5,451 nt of DNA from CAYURH01 sp964447105. Its GTDB lineage: Bacteria > Patescibacteriota > Saccharimonadia > Saccharimonadales > EFPC-124. Made by a program: the position numbers and the translations under genes. Below are positions 3,320 through 5,451 of the stretch, one piece after another. The stretch covers positions 1 through 5,451 of the forward strand of contig CAYURH010000029.1 in the NCBI GenBank assembly GCA_964447105.1. Reading direction: 5' to 3'. A model generated the notes under the pieces. That model saw only the letters and a program-made list of their open reading frames with translations, made no database searches and was not told the origin of the DNA. The stretch's first letter is position 1; each line of letters begins with the position of its first letter.

Positions 3320-5451
3320 CTATGCGCGCATGCGGCGAGTGCGTGGTTTTTTGGCGGGCGCTTCAGCGAGGAGTTTTTGACAGTCTTTGAGTGTTAGCTT
3401 CTTGGGGTCGGTGTCTTTGGGGATTTTGGCGTTCTTTTTGCCATCGGTGATGTACGGACCGAATCGACCATTGAGAACGCGAATGCCAGCTTCGGTGAAA
3501 TCGTGGATGGTCATGGCGGCGCGTTTTTCGGCATCCGCTTTGAGTAGTTTTTTGGCGGTTTTCAGGTCAATGGTGGCTGGGTCGTGTGGTTTGATAGATA
3601 CATAGCGGCTCCCCACCTTGATGTACGGACCGAATCGACCATTGTTGGCTTCTATGTCTTGGCCGTCATCTGTCTGGCCGACGGTGCGAGGCAATTTGAA
3701 CAGCTCAAGTGCTTGCTCTAGAGTGATTTTGTCGATGCTGATGCCTGCAGGGATACCGGCGAATTTAGGCTTTTCTTCGTCTTCGGCTTCGCCCATCTGC
3801 ACCATGGGGCCGTAGCGGCCAAAGCGGGCGGCGATGGGCCGGCCGGTTTTGGGGTCTTTGCCTAATTCGCGAGCTTGCATGGCTTCGGCACGAGAGATGT
3901 CGGCGGATTTTTCGACTGTTTTGTGAAAGGGATCGTAGAAATGCTGGAGCATTTTCTGCCAGGCTAGTTTGCCGTCGGCGACGTCGTCGAATTCTTGCTC
4001 TACATCTTTGGTGAAATCGTAGTCGATGATAGCCGGGAAATGTTCCACCAAGAAATCGGTCACTACTTTGCCAGTGTCGGTGGGTACTAATTTGTTGTTG
4101 TCGGTGGGGATAGGTTCTTTGGCTTCAGACCGAGCAATGGTACCTTTGGCTAGTTTGAAGCGCACGACGAGGCGCTCGCCGCCCATGACGTCGGCTTTTT
4201 CTACGTAACCACGTGTTTGAATAGTGCTGATGGTGGGCGCGTATGTACTCGGCCGGCCGATACCCAATTCTTCGAGTTTGCGCACCAAGCTGGCTTCGGT
4301 GTAGCGAGGTTGTGCGCGGCTATAGGTTTGTTCGGCTTCGGCAGTTTGCAGGGTGAGCGGGTCGCCCTTGGCGACGTCGGGTAGTATGCCGGCTTCTTTT
4401 TTCTCGGCGTAGACTTTGAGGAAACCCGGGAACAGCACTACTTCGCCTTTGGCTTCCATGACGTCTTTGGATTTGCTTAGGCCGATGGTAACGGTGGTCT
4501 TCTCTACTTTGGCGGCAGCCATTTGGCTGGCAATGGCGCGTTTCCAGATCAGGTCGTATAGTTTTTGTTGCTGGGCGTCGGCGCCAGCGGTGCGGTGTTC
4601 GACATGGGTGGGGCGGATGGCTTCGTGCGCTTCTTGAGCGCCTGCGGTTTTGGTAGTGTATTTGCGGTTTTGTAGGAAGTCGGCGCCGTATTCTTTTTTG
4701 ACCAATTCAGAGATGGCGCCAATGGCCAAACTGCTCAGATTCAGCGAGTCGGTACGCATGTACGTGATCTTACCTTCTTCATACAAGCGTTGGGCTAGCA
4801 TCATGGTTTGTTTGGGGCTATAGCCTAGCTTGCGGGCGGCTTCTTGCTGCAGGGTGCTGGTGGTAAACGGCGCGCTGGGGCTACGTGTGCCGGGGGTTTT
4901 GACGACATCTTTGATGGTGCAGTCGCTGGCGGCTAGGTGCTCCAGGAATTGGTGCGCTTCTTTTTCGGTGGCGTACTTTTTGGCGGCTTCAGCGGTGAGT
5001 TCGGTGCCGTCTTTGAGTGTGAAGATGGCGGTGATTTTGAAACTAGCCTGAGACTCAAAAGTTTCAATCTCGCGCTCGCGCTCCACAATGAGCCGTACAG
5101 CCACTGACTGTACGCGGCCGGCGCTCAGGCCAGTGCGCACCTTTTTCCAGAGGACTGGGCTGAGTTCGTATCCTACTATGCGGTCCAAGATGCGGCGGGC
5201 TTGCTGGGCATCGACCAGTTTGAGGTCAATGGTACGGGGGTTGGCGACGGCCGCTTCGATAGCTGGTTTGGTGATTTCATGGAATACAATTCGTTTGGTG
5301 TTGGCTGCTTTGAGCCCCAGCACCTCACTGAGATGCCAGGCGATCGCCTCACCTTCGCGGTCTTCATCGCTTGCGAGCCAAACGGTAGTGGCTTTTTTGG
5401 CTGCGGCTTTGAGTTCGCTGACTGTTTTTTTCTTGTCGGGGCTTACTTCGT
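3320..5451 (-). CDS. topA: DNA topoisomerase I, type IA (N-terminus beyond window)
   Basis: Relaxes negatively supercoiled DNA by cutting one strand through a tyrosine-DNA link. 709 codons are visible, ending in TAG at 3322-3320; the frame is open to the right edge. Visible residues 27-40 are the TOPRIM metal-binding motif SDEDREGEAIAWHL; 106-117 GLSAGRVQSVAV; 227-235 ITYMRTDSL with the active-site Tyr230 (codon 4762-4760); 273-281 EAHEAIRPT; 392-406 LEELGIGRPSTYAPT. Aligned by motif to E. coli TopA (Asp111, Tyr319), about 83-90 residues are missing, so the whole protein is near 800 residues. The C-terminus carries three repeats with the pattern GRFGPYI/GRYGPMV (about 540-587, 599-640, 655-697) and a basic tail. 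Only two cysteines are visible, so the four-cysteine zinc ribbons of E. coli TopA are absent. The GTG at 5323 is an internal valine codon, not a start. Confidence 0.97.
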   Translation of the reverse strand, partial: EVSPDKKKTVSELKAAAKKATTVWLASDEDREGEAIAWHLSEVLGLKAANTKRIVFHEITKPAIEAAVANPRTIDLKLVDAQQARRILDRIVGYELSPVLWKKVRTGLSAGRVQSVAVRLIVEREREIETFESQASFKITAIFTLKDGTELTAEAAKKYATEKEAHQFLEHLAASDCTIKDVVKTPGTRSPSAPFTTSTLQQEAARKLGYSPKQTMMLAQRLYEEGKITYMRTDSLNLSSLAIGAISELVKKEYGADFLQNRKYTTKTAGAQEAHEAIRPTHVEHRTAGADAQQQKLYDLIWKRAIASQMAAAKVEKTTVTIGLSKSKDVMEAKGEVVLFPGFLKVYAEKKEAGILPDVAKGDPLTLQTAEAEQTYSRAQPRYTEASLVRKLEELGIGRPSTYAPTISTIQTRGYVEKADVMGGERLVVRFKLAKGTIARSEAKEPIPTDNNKLVPTDTGKVVTDFLVEHFPAIIDYDFTKDVEQEFDDVADGKLAWQKMLQHFYDPFHKTVEKSADISRAEAMQARELGKDPKTGRPIAARFGRYGPMVQMGEAEDEEKPKFAGIPAGISIDKITLEQALELFKLPRTVGQTDDGQDIEANNGRFGPYIKVGSRYVSIKPHDPATIDLKTAKKLLKADAEKRAAMTIHDFTEAGIRVLNGRFGPYITDGKKNAKIPKDTDPKKLTLKDCQKLLAEAPAKKPRTRRMRA
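3448..3473 (-). repeat. 26-base exact direct repeat inside topA, copy nearest the 3' end
   Basis: Identical at every base to 3619-3644. It encodes the NGRFGPYI core of the third C-terminal repeat. Eight consecutive codons use the same synonymous choices in both copies. Confidence 0.9.
3619..3644 (-). repeat. 26-base exact direct repeat inside topA, second copy
   Basis: Identical to 3448-3473, lying 171 bases away, in the NGRFGPYI core of the second C-terminal repeat. The flanking repeat sequence has diverged, so identity is restricted to this core. Confidence 0.9.

Overview
The window reads as chromosomal DNA from a member of the Candidate Phyla Radiation (Patescibacteria), most likely Candidatus Saccharibacteria or a relative. 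The evidence is the gene content: a topoisomerase I without zinc ribbons but with C-terminal repeats, a protein joining a lone sigma region 4 to winged-helix repeats, and a TraG/VirD4-like ATPase in the form common in that group. The lineage is inferred from protein style, not proven. All three genes lie on the minus strand, so the reading order is right to left.

Layout, in transcription order. (1) 5451-3320: topA, DNA topoisomerase I, lacking only about its first 80-90 codons beyond the right edge. (2) 3319-2765: 555 bases without a protein gene. The first part (about 3280-2924) is a GC-rich run of long, nearly perfect stem-loops. It has a possible promoter just after the topA stop and a clear intrinsic terminator at its end, and is best read as an unidentified structured non-coding RNA or a strongly structured topA 3' UTR. 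The second part (2923-2765) is AT-rich and holds the promoter region of the next gene, with an extended -10 element, two exact TTGACA hexamers, an 8-bp palindrome and a 9-bp inverted repeat just upstream of the ribosome binding site. (3) 2764-1727: a 345-residue protein with an N-terminal sigma-70 region 4 and a chain of winged-helix units of HARE-HTH type. (4) 1673-1: the first 557 codons of a membrane-anchored TraG/VirD4-like P-loop ATPase, running off the left edge. It starts 53 bases after gene 3 with a good Shine-Dalgarno and no terminator between, so genes 3 and 4 are probably one transcript.

How the parts may work together: topA is housekeeping and looks insulated from the downstream pair by the terminator at 2951-2924. 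The sigma-4/HARE protein is probably an RNA-polymerase-associated or DNA-binding regulator, and its promoter carries symmetric sites compatible with control by itself or another factor. The ATPase would act at the membrane in DNA or protein transfer. The least explained part is the structured segment 3280-2924: I found none of the signatures of RNase P RNA, tmRNA, SRP RNA or a tRNA in it.
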